Assembly: GCA_945862065.1 (NCBI GenBank)
Contig: CAMAWT010000015.1
Span: 1-64,000 of the forward strand
DNA: 64,000 nt
DNA from: Flavobacterium psychrophilum
GTDB taxonomy: Bacteria > Bacteroidota > Bacteroidia > Flavobacteriales > Flavobacteriaceae
Reading direction: 5' to 3'
The position numbers and the translations under genes are program-made. The notes beneath the pieces were generated by a model. It saw only the letters and a list, made by a program, of their open reading frames with translations. It did no database searches and was not told the origin of the DNA. Numbering within the stretch: position 1 is the first letter of the stretch; every line of letters starts with the position of its first letter. This document shows positions 20,801 through 29,735 of this stretch, in pieces.

Positions 20801-21709
20801 GTTTTAAACTTTAATAATGCAACAGCCGCTACAATGCCTTTTACGGTAATGGGCGAAACTATTTTTAGAGGAAATGCATCCATTACAAATGGTCAGTTTG
20901 AATTTGGATTCGTGGTTCCAAAAGATATAAAAATCCCAATTGGCAATGGTAAAGTGAGTTTTTATTCTAAAAGAAATCAAATATTATTAGATAAAACAGG
21001 ATTAAATACTAATATAAAAGTAGGCGGAATAAACACCAATGCACCGAGCGACACAACAGCGCCAACCATCAAATTATACATGAATGACGAAACATTCATT
21101 AATGGTGGTATCACCAATGAATCTCCTTATTTTCTGGCATTTATTAATGATATAAATGGTATCAATACTTCAAGTGGAATAGGACATGATATGGTTGCGA
21201 TTTTGGATGGCGACGAAAGTAATCCGTATATTGTAAACGATTATTTTGAAACAGAATTAGACAATTATACAAATGGAAAAATTAGATTTCCTTTCAGAAA
21301 TTTAACTCCAGGACTGCATACTATTACTTTTAAAGTTTGGGATGTTTATAATAATTTTGCTACAGCAGAAATACAATTTTTAGTAATTAATGATGATGAA
21401 ATGGCGTTGACAAATGTGTTAAACTATCCCAACCCATTTGTGAATTATACCGAATTTTGGTTTACACACAATAAGCCTTTTGAACCTTTAAACGTTCAAG
21501 TTCAAATCATTACTATAACCGGTAAAATAGTTAAAACAATCAACCAAACCATTACTACAGAAGGTTTCCTTTTTAGAGAGATTAGATGGGATGGAAAAGA
21601 TGACTTTGGTGATAGAATTGGTAAAGGAACTTATATATACAAACTCACAGTTCAATCATCCATTACAAATAAAAAAACAGAAAAAATAGAAAAACTTGTA
21701 ATCCTTTAA
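17843..21709 (+). CDS. porU: type IX secretion sortase PorU
   Basis: PorU is the surface C25-family peptidase that cuts the C-terminal signal from type IX cargo and attaches cargo to the cell surface. I use the ATG at 17843 (a TTG at 17771 adds 24 residues before the signal peptide). The 1288-residue protein has a signal peptide (MRKLYYFILVTAFTFGQ), a long N-terminal beta region, the gingipain-like catalytic domain with H788 in GHGGEDG and C822 in TCDFSRFDNP, and a C-terminal sorting-like domain beginning VLNYPNPF and ending YIYKLTVQ. porV follows by 42 nt. Confidence 0.95.
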   Translation: MRKLYYFILVTAFTFGQNSNKISIDWKGVTEVEYGTQTFLLPYFSYDNFLYNPENQSVFYVKKIDVSNVINESSLVISNIEYAPVNSDELAIVKELKIPTTLNAKIENEISRGLNKGVLKFSPIINKDGVFYKITSLTYTFNFESNSNKNTQTSTNYNTIVNASLSTGNWYRFYVEKSGIYKLNKKFIQSLGLDLNGVNPKRIKIYGNGGRMIPLSNINDYPIDNEENAIQIIGEQDGVFNDADYVLFYAEGVDTYNNESDTHLNLYSDRSFYYITIDGGDGKRISEYSQPTGNTTTTITTSDDYQFHEIDLYNIVKTGRRWYGETFAIDNEQEFEFKCPNILSASQAKLKVHLASASFNPTDFTIKSNEQIIGTLIFPALTANSGTEAIDLYQNSLITPSEKTKIKISFDNKGVPSSKGYLDYISLEYKRNLIGTNLQFKFQNNSVASSFGIAEYQLSNASTIKEVWDITDLYNVSKISNTGLSNNFNFKTSLGQLQKFVTLVESDFFTPKKEQQTRVVNQNLKGTILKDNQNNFKDIDYLIITPNIFKSQAEKLAVFHRNFSQFNVKVVTLESIYQEFSSGKQDIGSVRNFIKYVYENASETSKKVKYLNLMGDASFDFKNRTPNNTNFVPIFHTLNSNTTGESSFASDDFFACMDDNEGNIEQTNSAADIAVGRMIVSSTQQAEEMVNKVIEYHDIKSYGSWRNDYVAVADDPDLYKTQDKYLQLFQNNLTDIIHTQKPFLNYKKILLDSYQQVSSAGGDRYPKAREEMFNSFEKGALVFNYLGHGGEDGLTNERIWEKSDGKNFSNQYKYPLFITITCDFSRFDNPLRPTAGEYTYWNPKGGAISMITTIRSIGQGSAQIFNNTLAEKLFSYGSNNYVSIAEALRQAKFANNNNSSTRVVFYLGDPALMLAIPKPQIILTKVNDAPVTGPIDDFKALSFVKLAGQIQDENGNLLSLYNGELTVNVFDKEYTKNTFRNDGADAVLNFNNATAATMPFTVMGETIFRGNASITNGQFEFGFVVPKDIKIPIGNGKVSFYSKRNQILLDKTGLNTNIKVGGINTNAPSDTTAPTIKLYMNDETFINGGITNESPYFLAFINDINGINTSSGIGHDMVAILDGDESNPYIVNDYFETELDNYTNGKIRFPFRNLTPGLHTITFKVWDVYNNFATAEIQFLVINDDEMALTNVLNYPNPFVNYTEFWFTHNKPFEPLNVQVQIITITGKIVKTINQTITTEGFLFREIRWDGKDDFGDRIGKGTYIYKLTVQSSITNKKTEKIEKLVIL

Positions 21710-21751
21710 TAAAATACTATATTTGTTAATCCTTAAAAACGCAGAACAAAA

Positions 21752-22960
21752 ATGAAAAGAGCACTTTTTTTACTACTAATTATAACAACGCAATTCACAT
21801 CGTTTGCTCAAGAAAGAGTAATTACCACGGGCGTTCCCTTTTTAATGATCGCAGCAGATGCTAGAGCTGCAGGTCTTGGAGATCAAGGTGTTGCTACTAC
21901 AAGTGATGTATATTCGCAACAGTGGAATCCTGCAAAATATGCTTTTGCGCTAGACAAACAAGGCATCTCTGTGAGTTACACGCCCTACCTAACCGATTTG
22001 GTAAATGACATCTCTTTAGGACAAGTTACTTATTATAATAGAATTAATGAGAGAAGTGCCTTTGCAGGAAGTTTACGCTTTTTTGGATTGGGAGAAATAG
22101 AATTGAGACAAACATTTGATGATATTCCACAAATTGTAAAACCAAATGAAATGGCTCTTGATGGATCCTATTCGTTAAAATTGAGTGATCGATTTGCAAT
22201 GGCAGTTGGAGGAAGATACATTCGTTCAGCATTAAGAATCCCAAACACTGACAATAGTATTGCCAAACCTGCAAGTACCTTTGCAATTGATGTTTCTGGT
22301 TTTTATCAATCGGAAGAAATTGCATTGAACGATTTCTCTGGAAGATGGAGAGCCGGTTTCAATTTCCAAAATATGGGACCTAAAATCAATTATGACGCTG
22401 GGACTTCAAACGACAATACAGCCAATTTTTTGCCTGCAAACTTGCGTCTAGGGGTTGGGTATGATTTTATTTTTGATGAATATAGTAAAGTTGCTGTAAA
22501 TTTAGAATTAGCTAAATTAATGGTTCCAACACCACCGGCAAGAGTTGCTGCTATTGATTCAGATGGTAACGGAGAAATTAGCACAGTAGAACAAACTGTA
22601 GCAGATTCTGAATATGCCAATTCATTACAAGATTATAAAAAAATCGGATGGGTTTCGGGTATGTTTAAATCATTTAATGATGCACCAGACGGATTTAGCG
22701 AAGAGTTAAAAGAATTCACCTATTCTTTAAGTTCAGAATATTTATATGACAATTCATTTGCCTTGCGCCTTGGCTTTTTTCATGAAAGTCCATTAAAAGG
22801 AGCTAGACAATTTTTCTCAATGGGAGCAGGTTTCAAATACAACACTATTAAAGTAGATGTGTCTTATTTATTCTCTGCATCTAAAGTGAAAAATCCTCTT
22901 GAAAATACCCTTCGCTTTTCACTGACATTCAATTTTGGTGATGAGTATGAAGAATATTAA
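21752..22960 (+). CDS. porV: type IX secretion outer-membrane protein PorV (LptO)
   Basis: PorV is a FadL-like beta-barrel that carries cargo from the SprA translocon to the PorU attachment complex. The 402-residue protein has a signal peptide (MKRALFLLLIITTQFTSFAQ) followed by the conserved start PFLMIAADARAAGLGDQGVAT and QQWNPAKYAF. It lies directly after porU, as in Flavobacterium johnsoniae, and ends in barrel strands (TLRFSLTFNFGDEYEEY). A terminator follows. Confidence 0.95.
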   Translation: MKRALFLLLIITTQFTSFAQERVITTGVPFLMIAADARAAGLGDQGVATTSDVYSQQWNPAKYAFALDKQGISVSYTPYLTDLVNDISLGQVTYYNRINERSAFAGSLRFFGLGEIELRQTFDDIPQIVKPNEMALDGSYSLKLSDRFAMAVGGRYIRSALRIPNTDNSIAKPASTFAIDVSGFYQSEEIALNDFSGRWRAGFNFQNMGPKINYDAGTSNDNTANFLPANLRLGVGYDFIFDEYSKVAVNLELAKLMVPTPPARVAAIDSDGNGEISTVEQTVADSEYANSLQDYKKIGWVSGMFKSFNDAPDGFSEELKEFTYSLSSEYLYDNSFALRLGFFHESPLKGARQFFSMGAGFKYNTIKVDVSYLFSASKVKNPLENTLRFSLTFNFGDEYEEY

Positions 22961-22982
22961 TGATCTAAAATAAAAATAGGAC

Positions 22983-23018
22983 AATCCAAATTTCAATCGA
23001 AGTTTGGATTTTTTTTCT
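22983..23018 (+). terminator. terminator after porV
   Basis: Arms AATCCAAA (22983-22990) and TTTGGATT (23003-23010) are followed by eight T's. It ends the porU-porV unit just before cdd. Confidence 0.8.
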
Positions 23019-23027
23019 GTATAAAGT

Positions 23028-23510
23028 ATGAAAGAAATCACAATTTCAACAACATTTGAGGTCTTTAGCTCCATTTCTGACCTACCAACTGAAGTGCAAA
23101 ATATTATGCACCAAGCAATTGAAATCAGAAAAAAAGCCTATGCACCTTACTCAAATTTCAGAGTAGGAACCGCCATACTGTTAAGTAACGGAGAAATTGT
23201 ATTAGGATCTAATCAAGAAAACGCGGCCTATCCGTCAGGATTGTGTGCTGAACGAGTAGCTATATTTCATGCAGGCGCAGTATATCCAGATGTAACCATT
23301 AGCTGCATAGCAATCTCGGCTGCATCAGATAAAAATCCAACATTAAAACCTATTCCACCTTGTGGCGCATGCAGACAATCGATGTATGAATACGAAGCCA
23401 AACAAAATCAAACAATTCTAGTTTATTTTATGGGCGAGTCGGGAGAAGTTTATAAATCCAATTCAATCAGTAATTTATTACCTTTATCGTTTGATAAAAA
23501 ATCATTGTAA
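23028..23510 (+). CDS. cdd: cytidine deaminase
   Basis: This 160-residue zinc enzyme converts cytidine and deoxycytidine to uridine forms in pyrimidine salvage. The zinc-binding pattern is clear: C73 and the catalytic E75 in GLCAERVA, and C112 and C115 in PCGACRQ. The substrate loop YSNFRVGTAIL lies near residue 41. Length is typical of the homotetrameric form. Its start is only 18 nt after the porV terminator stem, so it probably has its own weak promoter or depends on readthrough. Confidence 0.95.
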   Translation: MKEITISTTFEVFSSISDLPTEVQNIMHQAIEIRKKAYAPYSNFRVGTAILLSNGEIVLGSNQENAAYPSGLCAERVAIFHAGAVYPDVTISCIAISAASDKNPTLKPIPPCGACRQSMYEYEAKQNQTILVYFMGESGEVYKSNSISNLLPLSFDKKSL

Positions 23511-23603
23511 TGCTATATCGATGTAGTTGATATTTTTGAAACATGTAATAAAAAAACAATATAATTTAATCAACAGAAATTTTTACATCTACAATCAATA
23601 ACT

Positions 23604-23611
23604 TACTTTTG
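23604..23611 (+). promoter_or_regulatory. possible -7 element for pdhA
   Basis: TACTTTTG fits the Bacteroidetes -7 consensus and lies 84 nt before the pdhA start, inside a 185-nt gap. The expected -33 TTTG is not well formed. Confidence 0.4.
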
Positions 23612-23695
23612 CATTTCGTATTTATTTGAAATTTAAAATAAGTACACAAAATTTGAATTAATTAAAAAAAATAATATTTGTAATTCACCAATAAA

Positions 23696-24694
23696 ATGAA
23701 AGAAATTACCAAAGAAGTCTATTTAAACTGGTATGAAGACATGCAGTTTTGGAGAAAATTTGAAGATAAACTAGCTGCCGTTTACATCCAACAAAAAGTG
23801 AGAGGTTTTTTACATTTATATAATGGACAAGAAGCCGTATTAGCTGGTGCACTTCATGTAATGGATTTATCAAAAGACAAAATGATTACGGCTTACAGAA
23901 ATCACGTACAACCAATTGGTATGGGCGTAGATCCAAAAAGGGTTATGGCAGAACTTTACGGAAAAGTAACAGGTACTTCCAAAGGAATGGGTGGTTCTAT
24001 GCATATTTTTTCTAAAGAGCATGGTTTTTATGGCGGACATGGTATAGTAGGTGCGCAAATCCCAGTTGGAGCTGGAATGGCTTTTGGTGATAAATACAAT
24101 AATACCGGCGGTGTTACACTTACCTATTTTGGTGATGGAGCAGCTCGTCAAGGTTCTCTTCATGAAGCGTTCAATTTAGCAATGTTATGGAAATTACCTG
24201 TAGTATTTATATGTGAAAACAATGGATACGCAATGGGAACTTCTGTAGAAAGAACAGCTAATCACACAGATATTTGGAAATTAGGTTTGGGCTATGAAAT
24301 GCCATGCGGACCTGTAGATGGAATGAATCCTGTGAAAGTAGCCGAAGCAATGTACGAAGCAGTTGAAAGAGCTAGACGTGGCGACGGACCTACATTTATT
24401 GAAATGAAAACATACCGTTACAGAGGACATTCAATGTCGGATGCGCAATTATACAGAACGAAAGACGAAGTAGAAGAATACAGAAAAATCGATCCAATTA
24501 CTCAAGTTTTAGACATCATCAAAGAAAACAAGTATGCTACCGATGCTGAAATCGAAGCTATTGACCAAAGAGTGAAAGACTTAGTGGACGAGTGCGAAAA
24601 ATTTGCAGAAGAATCTCCATTTCCAGAAACGCAACAACTATATGACGTAGTGTACGATCAAGAAGACTATCCTTTTATTTCTCATAGATTATAA
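23696..24694 (+). CDS. pdhA: pyruvate dehydrogenase E1 component, alpha subunit
   Basis: This 332-residue subunit binds thiamine diphosphate and decarboxylates pyruvate in the pyruvate dehydrogenase complex. The cofactor motif runs from GDGAARQGSLHEAFN to ENNGYAMG; the segment YRGHSMSDA holds the usual phosphorylation-loop region, which is not known to be regulated in bacteria. It is followed after 5 nt by the E2 gene. The E1 beta subunit is not in this window, so the complex is encoded in at least two places. Confidence 0.94.
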   Translation: MKEITKEVYLNWYEDMQFWRKFEDKLAAVYIQQKVRGFLHLYNGQEAVLAGALHVMDLSKDKMITAYRNHVQPIGMGVDPKRVMAELYGKVTGTSKGMGGSMHIFSKEHGFYGGHGIVGAQIPVGAGMAFGDKYNNTGGVTLTYFGDGAARQGSLHEAFNLAMLWKLPVVFICENNGYAMGTSVERTANHTDIWKLGLGYEMPCGPVDGMNPVKVAEAMYEAVERARRGDGPTFIEMKTYRYRGHSMSDAQLYRTKDEVEEYRKIDPITQVLDIIKENKYATDAEIEAIDQRVKDLVDECEKFAEESPFPETQQLYDVVYDQEDYPFISHRL

Positions 24695-24699
24695 TATAT

Positions 24700-26292
24700 A
24701 TGGCAACAATTATCACAATGCCTCGCTTAAGCGATACAATGACAGAAGGAACCGTTGCAAACTGGCTTAAAAAAGTTGGCGATACAATCAAAGAAGGCGA
24801 TATCCTTGCAGAAATCGAAACCGACAAAGCAACCATGGAATTTGAATCTTTCAATTCAGGTGTGTTACTTCATATTGGAATTGAAGCAGGAAATTCAGCT
24901 CCCGTAGATTCGCTATTAGCCATTATCGGTGCTGCAGGTGAAGATATTTCGTCCTTATTAAATAACACAAACGCTTCACATGATGCCGAAAAAGTAGTTG
25001 AAGCGCAACCTAAAAGCACCTCGCAAGAACTACCTAATGGCGTAAAAATAATCACAATGCCGCGCTTAAGCGATACGATGACTACTGGTACCGTTGCTTC
25101 TTGGCTTAAAAAAGTAGGTGACAAAGTAAAAGAAGGTGATATCCTTGCAGAAATTGAAACAGACAAAGCCACCATGGAATTTGAATCGTTCAATGCAGGA
25201 ACACTTTTATTTATCGGAATTAATGAAGGAGAATCTGCTCCTGTTGATAGCATTTTAGCCATCATCGGACCAGAAGGAACAAATATTTCAGGAATTGCTG
25301 AAAATTATTCAGGAGATTCAAAGGCTGCATCAGTTTCAAAAGAGGAAGCGCCACAAACAACCCAAGCACCTGCTCAACAAACTCAAGATACCAACCAAAC
25401 AGGAAGAGTTTTTGCTTCGCCTTTAGCAAAACAAATAGCTAAAGATAAAGGAATCAATCTTTCTCAAATCAAAGGTTCTGGTGAAAATGGTAGAATCGTT
25501 AAAACCGATGTTGAAAACTACAATCCAACTGTTGCCACTTCTGTTCCAACAATTGAAACGGTTGCTCCAACTTTAACTACTGTCGTAACGCCTTTCGTTC
25601 CGGCTGGCGAACAATATTCTGAAAAAATCCCTAACTCTCAAATGCGTAAAACCATTGCCAGAAGATTGGGAGAATCGCTTTTCACTGCTCCTCATTTCTA
25701 TCTTACCATTGAAGTTACAATGGACGAAGCAATGAAATCAAGAGCAATCATCAATAATGTGCCCGACACCAAAGTTTCTTTTAACGACTTGGTTATCAAG
25801 GCGTGCGCAATGGCTTTGAAGAAGCATTTAAAAGTAAACTCGCAATGGAGTGACGAAGCAATAACCATCAACCACCACGTTAACATTGGGGTTGCCGTTG
25901 CCGTAGAAGACGGACTTGTAGTTCCTGTTCTTAAATTTACAGACCAAATGAGTCTATCGCAAATTGGTGGTGCCGTAAAAGAATTGGCTACAAAAGCCAA
26001 GTCAAAAAAATTACAACCTGCCGAAATGGACGGTAGCACATTCACCGTATCAAACCTTGGAATGTTCGGTATCACTGAATTCACATCCATCATCAACCAG
26101 CCCAATTCTGCCATCCTTTCAGTAGGTGCCATCGTAGAAAAACCAGTGGTTAAAAGCGGTCAAATCGTTGTTGGAAACACCATGAAGTTAACCCTTGCCT
26201 GCGATCACAGAACAGTCGATGGAGCAACAGGCGCACAATTTCTTCAAACCTTAAAAACGTTTTTAGAAAATCCTGTAACAATGTTAGCATAA
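24700..26292 (+). CDS. pdhC: dihydrolipoamide acetyltransferase (PDH E2)
   Basis: The E2 core moves the acetyl group from E1 to coenzyme A. This 530-residue protein has two lipoyl domains (lipoyl lysines K43 and K156, both in ETDKATMEFES), an E1/E3-binding domain (about 238-275; ASPLAKQIAKDKGINL), Ala/Pro/Thr-rich linkers, and a catalytic domain with the DHRTVDGA motif near the end. The two lipoyl units are closely similar in DNA as well. It is co-transcribed with pdhA and ends at a strong terminator. Confidence 0.95.
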   Translation: MATIITMPRLSDTMTEGTVANWLKKVGDTIKEGDILAEIETDKATMEFESFNSGVLLHIGIEAGNSAPVDSLLAIIGAAGEDISSLLNNTNASHDAEKVVEAQPKSTSQELPNGVKIITMPRLSDTMTTGTVASWLKKVGDKVKEGDILAEIETDKATMEFESFNAGTLLFIGINEGESAPVDSILAIIGPEGTNISGIAENYSGDSKAASVSKEEAPQTTQAPAQQTQDTNQTGRVFASPLAKQIAKDKGINLSQIKGSGENGRIVKTDVENYNPTVATSVPTIETVAPTLTTVVTPFVPAGEQYSEKIPNSQMRKTIARRLGESLFTAPHFYLTIEVTMDEAMKSRAIINNVPDTKVSFNDLVIKACAMALKKHLKVNSQWSDEAITINHHVNIGVAVAVEDGLVVPVLKFTDQMSLSQIGGAVKELATKAKSKKLQPAEMDGSTFTVSNLGMFGITEFTSIINQPNSAILSVGAIVEKPVVKSGQIVVGNTMKLTLACDHRTVDGATGAQFLQTLKTFLENPVTMLA

Positions 26293-26314
26293 AAAAATAA
26301 ATACATACACTACC

Positions 26315-26346
26315 AAAAACCTGTTCATTTGAGCAGGTTTTTTTAT
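26315..26346 (+). terminator. terminator after pdhC
   Basis: Arms AAAACCTGTTC and GAGCAGGTTTT (one G-T pair) around ATTT are followed by seven T's, 22 nt past the pdhC stop. Confidence 0.85.
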
Positions 26347-26380
26347 TTGGAGCACCAATCAAGTTTTCAGTAGAAAAACC

Positions 26381-26448
26381 GTCCCGCTTTCGCCTTTATC
26401 TACCTCGCCCTACGGGACTTCGGTAGGATATCGGCTCTATCGGGGCTA
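26381..26448 (-). ncRNA. element A, copy 1 (structured repeat, Flavo-1-like)
   Basis: On the minus strand it begins AGCCCCGAT and ends AGCGGGAC. The outer pair is CCCG/CGGG, the inner stem CTACC/GGTAG and the top CCC-GTA-GGG. It lies 89 nt past the pdhC stop on the opposite strand. A short-repeat tract (26482-26551) flanks its 5' side. Strand is chosen because wobble pairs in other copies only work this way. Confidence 0.65.
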
Positions 26449-26481
26449 GAATAGACAAGTATTTTTTCAGATGGCTTTTTG

Positions 26482-26551
26482 TTGAGTTGCAAAGTTTTTG
26501 AGTTTTTGAGTTGCAAAGTCATAAAGTCGAAAGTTGCAATATCATAAAGTA
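26482..26551. repeat. short tandem repeat tract
   Basis: A run of related short units (GAGTTGCAAAG, AAAGTCATAAAGTCG) lies 34 nt from element A copy 1, on its 5' side. It has no coding sense. Confidence 0.7.
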
Positions 26552-26754
26552 GCCCGCTCTCCAATCCTGAAGCTTTGAGGCTGATTTTGAGGTAAAATAA
26601 AAAATAAGGAAGAGTTACAATGAAAATAGAAAGTTATAAATATTTTACAAAGTTGGGATGATCATGCCCCAAAAAATCAGACACTAATTGGGGGGTTTAA
26701 ATGGAAGTTTTTGGTGAGTTGGGCTTTTTCAGTTGACTTGTAATTGCGTATTTC

Positions 26755-26871
26755 AAAATTAAAGTTAAAAACCTACAACTGTTAATAGTTGTAGGTTTTG
26801 GTTTTTATATAGCTGTGAGGTCGGGAGACCATTATAGAGCTTTTCATAGGGAACACTTCGGAGAGCTGGTT
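26755..26871 (-). repeat. repeat C, copy 1, with 3' terminator hairpin
   Basis: This segment recurs at 61043-61188 in the same orientation. It holds a strong stem (ACCTACAACT and AGTTGTAGGT around GTTAAT, inside A and T runs) and a second part with GGTCGGGA-ACC and GGGAACACTTCG. It begins 1 nt after the stop of the 26873 lipoprotein gene and can act as its terminator. Between 26552 and 26754 I see nothing else definite. Confidence 0.7.
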
Positions 26872-26872
26872 T

Positions 26873-27697
26873 TTATCTATATGTTATTTTATATGTTGTT
26901 TTTTCAATCAGCTTTTCTTTGAGATATTTTTCTCTTACGATTATATTCCCTTTTTCATCGTAAACATTTCTACTTTCTGTTGATTCTTTTGGTTTTCCAT
27001 CTTTATCAAAACTAGTTCTTTTAGTTAAGTTTCCAAGTTTATCATATTCTATAATACTTTTATTTGAATAGTCTTTATTAGAATTTGTATAGATAAATTC
27101 AGTTTTTATTATGTAGCCTTTTTTATTAAAATATATTTTCAAATAATGATTTTTTGGATTGTTATTTTCATCATAACTTTGAATATTCATTATTCTGTTT
27201 TTATAATCGTAAGTAAATTTTTCTACACTATTATTTCTTTTATAATTGGGATGAAAGTATGTATGCTCAATTGGGTTATTTTTTTTGTCATAGATTGAAT
27301 TTTTTCTAAAGTAAAGAGTATCATTTTCTAATTGATTATATTCAATGATGTTGTTTTTATCATCGTATTTATATTCAGTTTTGCGAATTCTTTTACCGCT
27401 TTTTGATATCGTATTTTCTAATAAATCATTTTTGTAATTAAAATCAGTTTCATCAATAAATTTCAGGTAATAATCAATTTGCTTAATAATTCTATTTTTC
27501 TCGTCAAAAAAAACAACACTATTTTCTTTACTTACAATTGTATCGTTCTTGTTAATAGGATAACGAAAAGTATTCATTTCAATTTGTTGTACTTTTCCAA
27601 TCAATTCTTGAGTTGAATCCATTTCCATTTCTTTTATTTTGATTGAATTACAAGAAAGGATTATAAATAGTATTGGTATAAAAATTAATTTCTTCAT
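26873..27697 (-). CDS. lipoprotein with YD-like repeats, function unknown
   Basis: This 274-residue protein has a lipoprotein signal with the cysteine at residue 16 (FIILSC). The rest is a series of roughly 20-residue units with the pattern YDxKNxI or FDxKxR (for example YKYDDKNNIIEY, TYDYKNRIMN, IEYDKLGNLTKR, VYDEKGNIIVRE), like the beta-strand repeats of RHS/YD and MORN-like proteins. It is very AT-rich, as are other accessory genes here. It is probably a cell-envelope lipoprotein; no function can be given. Confidence 0.8.
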   Translation of the reverse strand: MKKLIFIPILFIILSCNSIKIKEMEMDSTQELIGKVQQIEMNTFRYPINKNDTIVSKENSVVFFDEKNRIIKQIDYYLKFIDETDFNYKNDLLENTISKSGKRIRKTEYKYDDKNNIIEYNQLENDTLYFRKNSIYDKKNNPIEHTYFHPNYKRNNSVEKFTYDYKNRIMNIQSYDENNNPKNHYLKIYFNKKGYIIKTEFIYTNSNKDYSNKSIIEYDKLGNLTKRTSFDKDGKPKESTESRNVYDEKGNIIVREKYLKEKLIEKTTYKITYR

Positions 27698-27920
27698 ATG
27701 TTTTTTTAGGTTTCTGCGACAAAATTACCACCAACTATCAAATACATAAAATCCTTTGCGTTTTTATACTTTCTATCTGGCAAATAACTTCAAAACAGTT
27801 TAGTGTTTTTGTTTCTATTTTTCAAAAGTAAGTAAATTATTTAATTGTGGTGGTTTTGTTTTGTTTTTTTTCAAGTTTAAATTATTTATAGGATTCCTAC
27901 GGAATGACAAACTTTGTCAA

Positions 27921-28037
27921 TGGCAATAGCAATTTCAATAGCAATTTCAAATTTTGAAACGAATTTTCAAATTTTCAAATTGACACATTTTCAAATTCGC
28001 TAATTATCTCATTTTCAAATTGGCACATTTTCTAATT
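27921..28037. repeat. short tandem repeat tract
   Basis: Two runs of short repeats occur: a unit like CAATAGCAATTT (27921-27952) and a unit like ATTTTCAAATTGGCAC (27961-28037). They lie 37 nt from element A copy 2, on its 5' side. The rest of the gap 27698-27920 is AT-rich and shows nothing recognisable. Confidence 0.75.
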
Positions 28038-28073
28038 AAAAAAATGTCTTCTGAAAAACAAAACGTGAAGTAT

Positions 28074-28141
28074 AGCCCTGATGGAAGCGGCATCCTCTTG
28101 TGTAGCGTCAGCGGAGCAAGAGATATAGCGGACAGCAGGAC
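28074..28141 (+). ncRNA. element A, copy 2 (structured repeat)
   Basis: It begins AGCCCTGATGGAAGCGG and ends GACAGCAGGAC. The outer pair is CCTG/CAGG and the inner stem CTCTTG (28095-28100)/CAAGAG (28117-28122), extended by a U-G pair. It lies 60 nt past the stop of the minus-strand glycosyltransferase, on the opposite strand. Confidence 0.65.
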
Positions 28142-28201
28142 TAAATGGCTACTGAAACGAGATTGTGTTGCTCCTCATAAAAAAAATAAGTTGGTGTGGT
28201 T

Positions 28202-29425
28202 TTAGGGAGTGGTTTTGTTTTTTTCTTCTATCCATTTCGCCATATATTTGGTGCTGGTCATGGAATGATGTTGCAACATCAAACCTACGAAATTTCCTTG
28301 ACGATGCAGTTTCAAATCTTTTGAAATAGCATGAATATAAGAAACAAATGCATCTGCATAAAGATTCTTTTTATACTTTTGGTCCAATATTAAAAACCCA
28401 TTGGATTGATTTGATTTCCATAAAGCCTCATTTTGGTATAAATCAACAGCTGCAGAAGCAAACAAGTCGGGATCATCAACTATATTTCCATTCCAAGAAA
28501 AACCGTCTGCCATTGCTTCGGCACCGATAGAAGTGGTTACATTGGGCGTTCCGCATTGCATGGATTCAATAAGTTTGCCTTTTATTCCAGCGCCAAAACG
28601 CAAAGGCGCCAACATCACACGGCTGTTTTTTACAACTTCTAATGAATCTGCAGCCCTTCCTAAAACATAAAAATGCTTCTTTGGATTGTTTAATTCCAAC
28701 ACTTTTTGTGTGGCATAAGCTCCATAAATCATCATTTTGGCTTGAGGCAAAACAGCATGAATTTTCGGCCAAATATCTGACGCTAAGTATCGAGCGGCAT
28801 CCCAATTTGGTTCATGCAAAAAATTGCCAATAAATACAAAATCGGATCGTTGATCAAAAGTTGGCAAATCTATCTCAGCATTTGCGAAAATAGGCATGTA
28901 AAATAATATTTCTTTTGGAACTTTGAAGTAGTTGACCAATAACTCCATTTCAAATTCAGAAACCATCAACGTAACATCACTTCGAAAAATACTCGCAATT
29001 TCCCGCTTTGAGATGTCGGAAACTAAATCAGAAAATTCAAAGGCACGATTTTCTTTTACAGCCGTTTGCCTACCTTGACGCAAACAATGCAAATCTTCGG
29101 TGTCTAATATTCTGATGGCATTTGGACAGTGTAAAGCAACGCGCCAGCCGAACTGTTCCTCTACCATAAAACGATCAAAAAGCACAACGCTGGGATTAAT
29201 TTCTACTAACAACTCATCAAAAGAGGATGAGTTCAATTCTATAGAAACTACTTTTATGCCTAAATCGAGTAGGTTTTCAGAAAATTCTGTATTTTGAGCT
29301 GTAGTACCAAAATATACAGCATACCCCATACATTGAAACAAATCGATCAATTGCATCATTCTGTTTCCAGCTGCAGACGATTTTGGTTCAGGAAACACAA
29401 ATCCTATAATTAATAAATTTTTCAA
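28202..29425 (-). CDS. glycosyltransferase family 4 type protein
   Basis: This 407-residue cytoplasmic enzyme has the GT-B fold of family 1/4 glycosyltransferases: an N-terminal Rossmann half (MKNLLIIGFVFPEPKSSAAG) and a C-terminal donor-binding half with FVFIGNFLHEPNWDA, LAPLRFGAGIKGKLIESMQCGTP and TTSIGAEA. The start codon is TTG at 29425, forced by an in-frame stop three codons upstream and by the match of the N-terminus to the family. It probably adds a sugar to a surface glycan or glycoprotein. It is not in an operon. Donor and acceptor are unknown. Confidence 0.87.
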   Translation of the reverse strand: MKNLLIIGFVFPEPKSSAAGNRMMQLIDLFQCMGYAVYFGTTAQNTEFSENLLDLGIKVVSIELNSSSFDELLVEINPSVVLFDRFMVEEQFGWRVALHCPNAIRILDTEDLHCLRQGRQTAVKENRAFEFSDLVSDISKREIASIFRSDVTLMVSEFEMELLVNYFKVPKEILFYMPIFANAEIDLPTFDQRSDFVFIGNFLHEPNWDAARYLASDIWPKIHAVLPQAKMMIYGAYATQKVLELNNPKKHFYVLGRAADSLEVVKNSRVMLAPLRFGAGIKGKLIESMQCGTPNVTTSIGAEAMADGFSWNGNIVDDPDLFASAAVDLYQNEALWKSNQSNGFLILDQKYKKNLYADAFVSYIHAISKDLKLHRQGNFVGLMLQHHSMTSTKYMAKWIEEKNKTTP

Positions 29426-29615
29426 AGAGTTCTAATTTAGAGTAAAGATATACAATTTTACATTTGTAAATTGCAAATTGATTTTGTCCGAAAAAAATCA
29501 AATCATTGTTGTCCGATTAAAAATTTTAATATTATTTTAAAGTTATGATTATGAACTATTTAACTTCTTAAATTATATTTCGCCTTTTTTTTTAATGTGA
29601 TGCAATCAAATGTAA

Positions 29616-29687
29616 AATTTTGCCACGAATGTCACGGATTATAACGGATAAAATCTGTGAAATCTGTGAAAACTGTGGCAAATTTTT
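29616..29687. repeat. imperfect long palindrome
   Basis: Arms TTTTGCCAC (from 29619) and GTGGCAAA (29675-29682) enclose CACGGATT and AATCTGTG, which also pair, with a short direct repeat AATCTGTGA. Similar sequences are common in Bacteroidetes gaps. The remainder of 29426-29735 is AT-rich without a gene. Confidence 0.6.
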
Positions 29688-29701
29688 GTTATAAATTTAG
29701 C

Positions 29702-29730
29702 AAAAAAAAACTCCAACATTTCTGTTGAAG
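29702..29730 (-). terminator. terminator after tRNA-Val
   Basis: On the minus strand CTTCAACA and TGTTGGAG pair around GAAA (one G-U) and are followed by nine T's, just 3' of the tRNA. Confidence 0.8.
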
Positions 29731-29735
29731 TTTTG

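Noticed and set aside
28020..28205. Plus-strand frame of 61 codons
   Set aside because: It is made entirely of element A copy 2 and its flanking tract.
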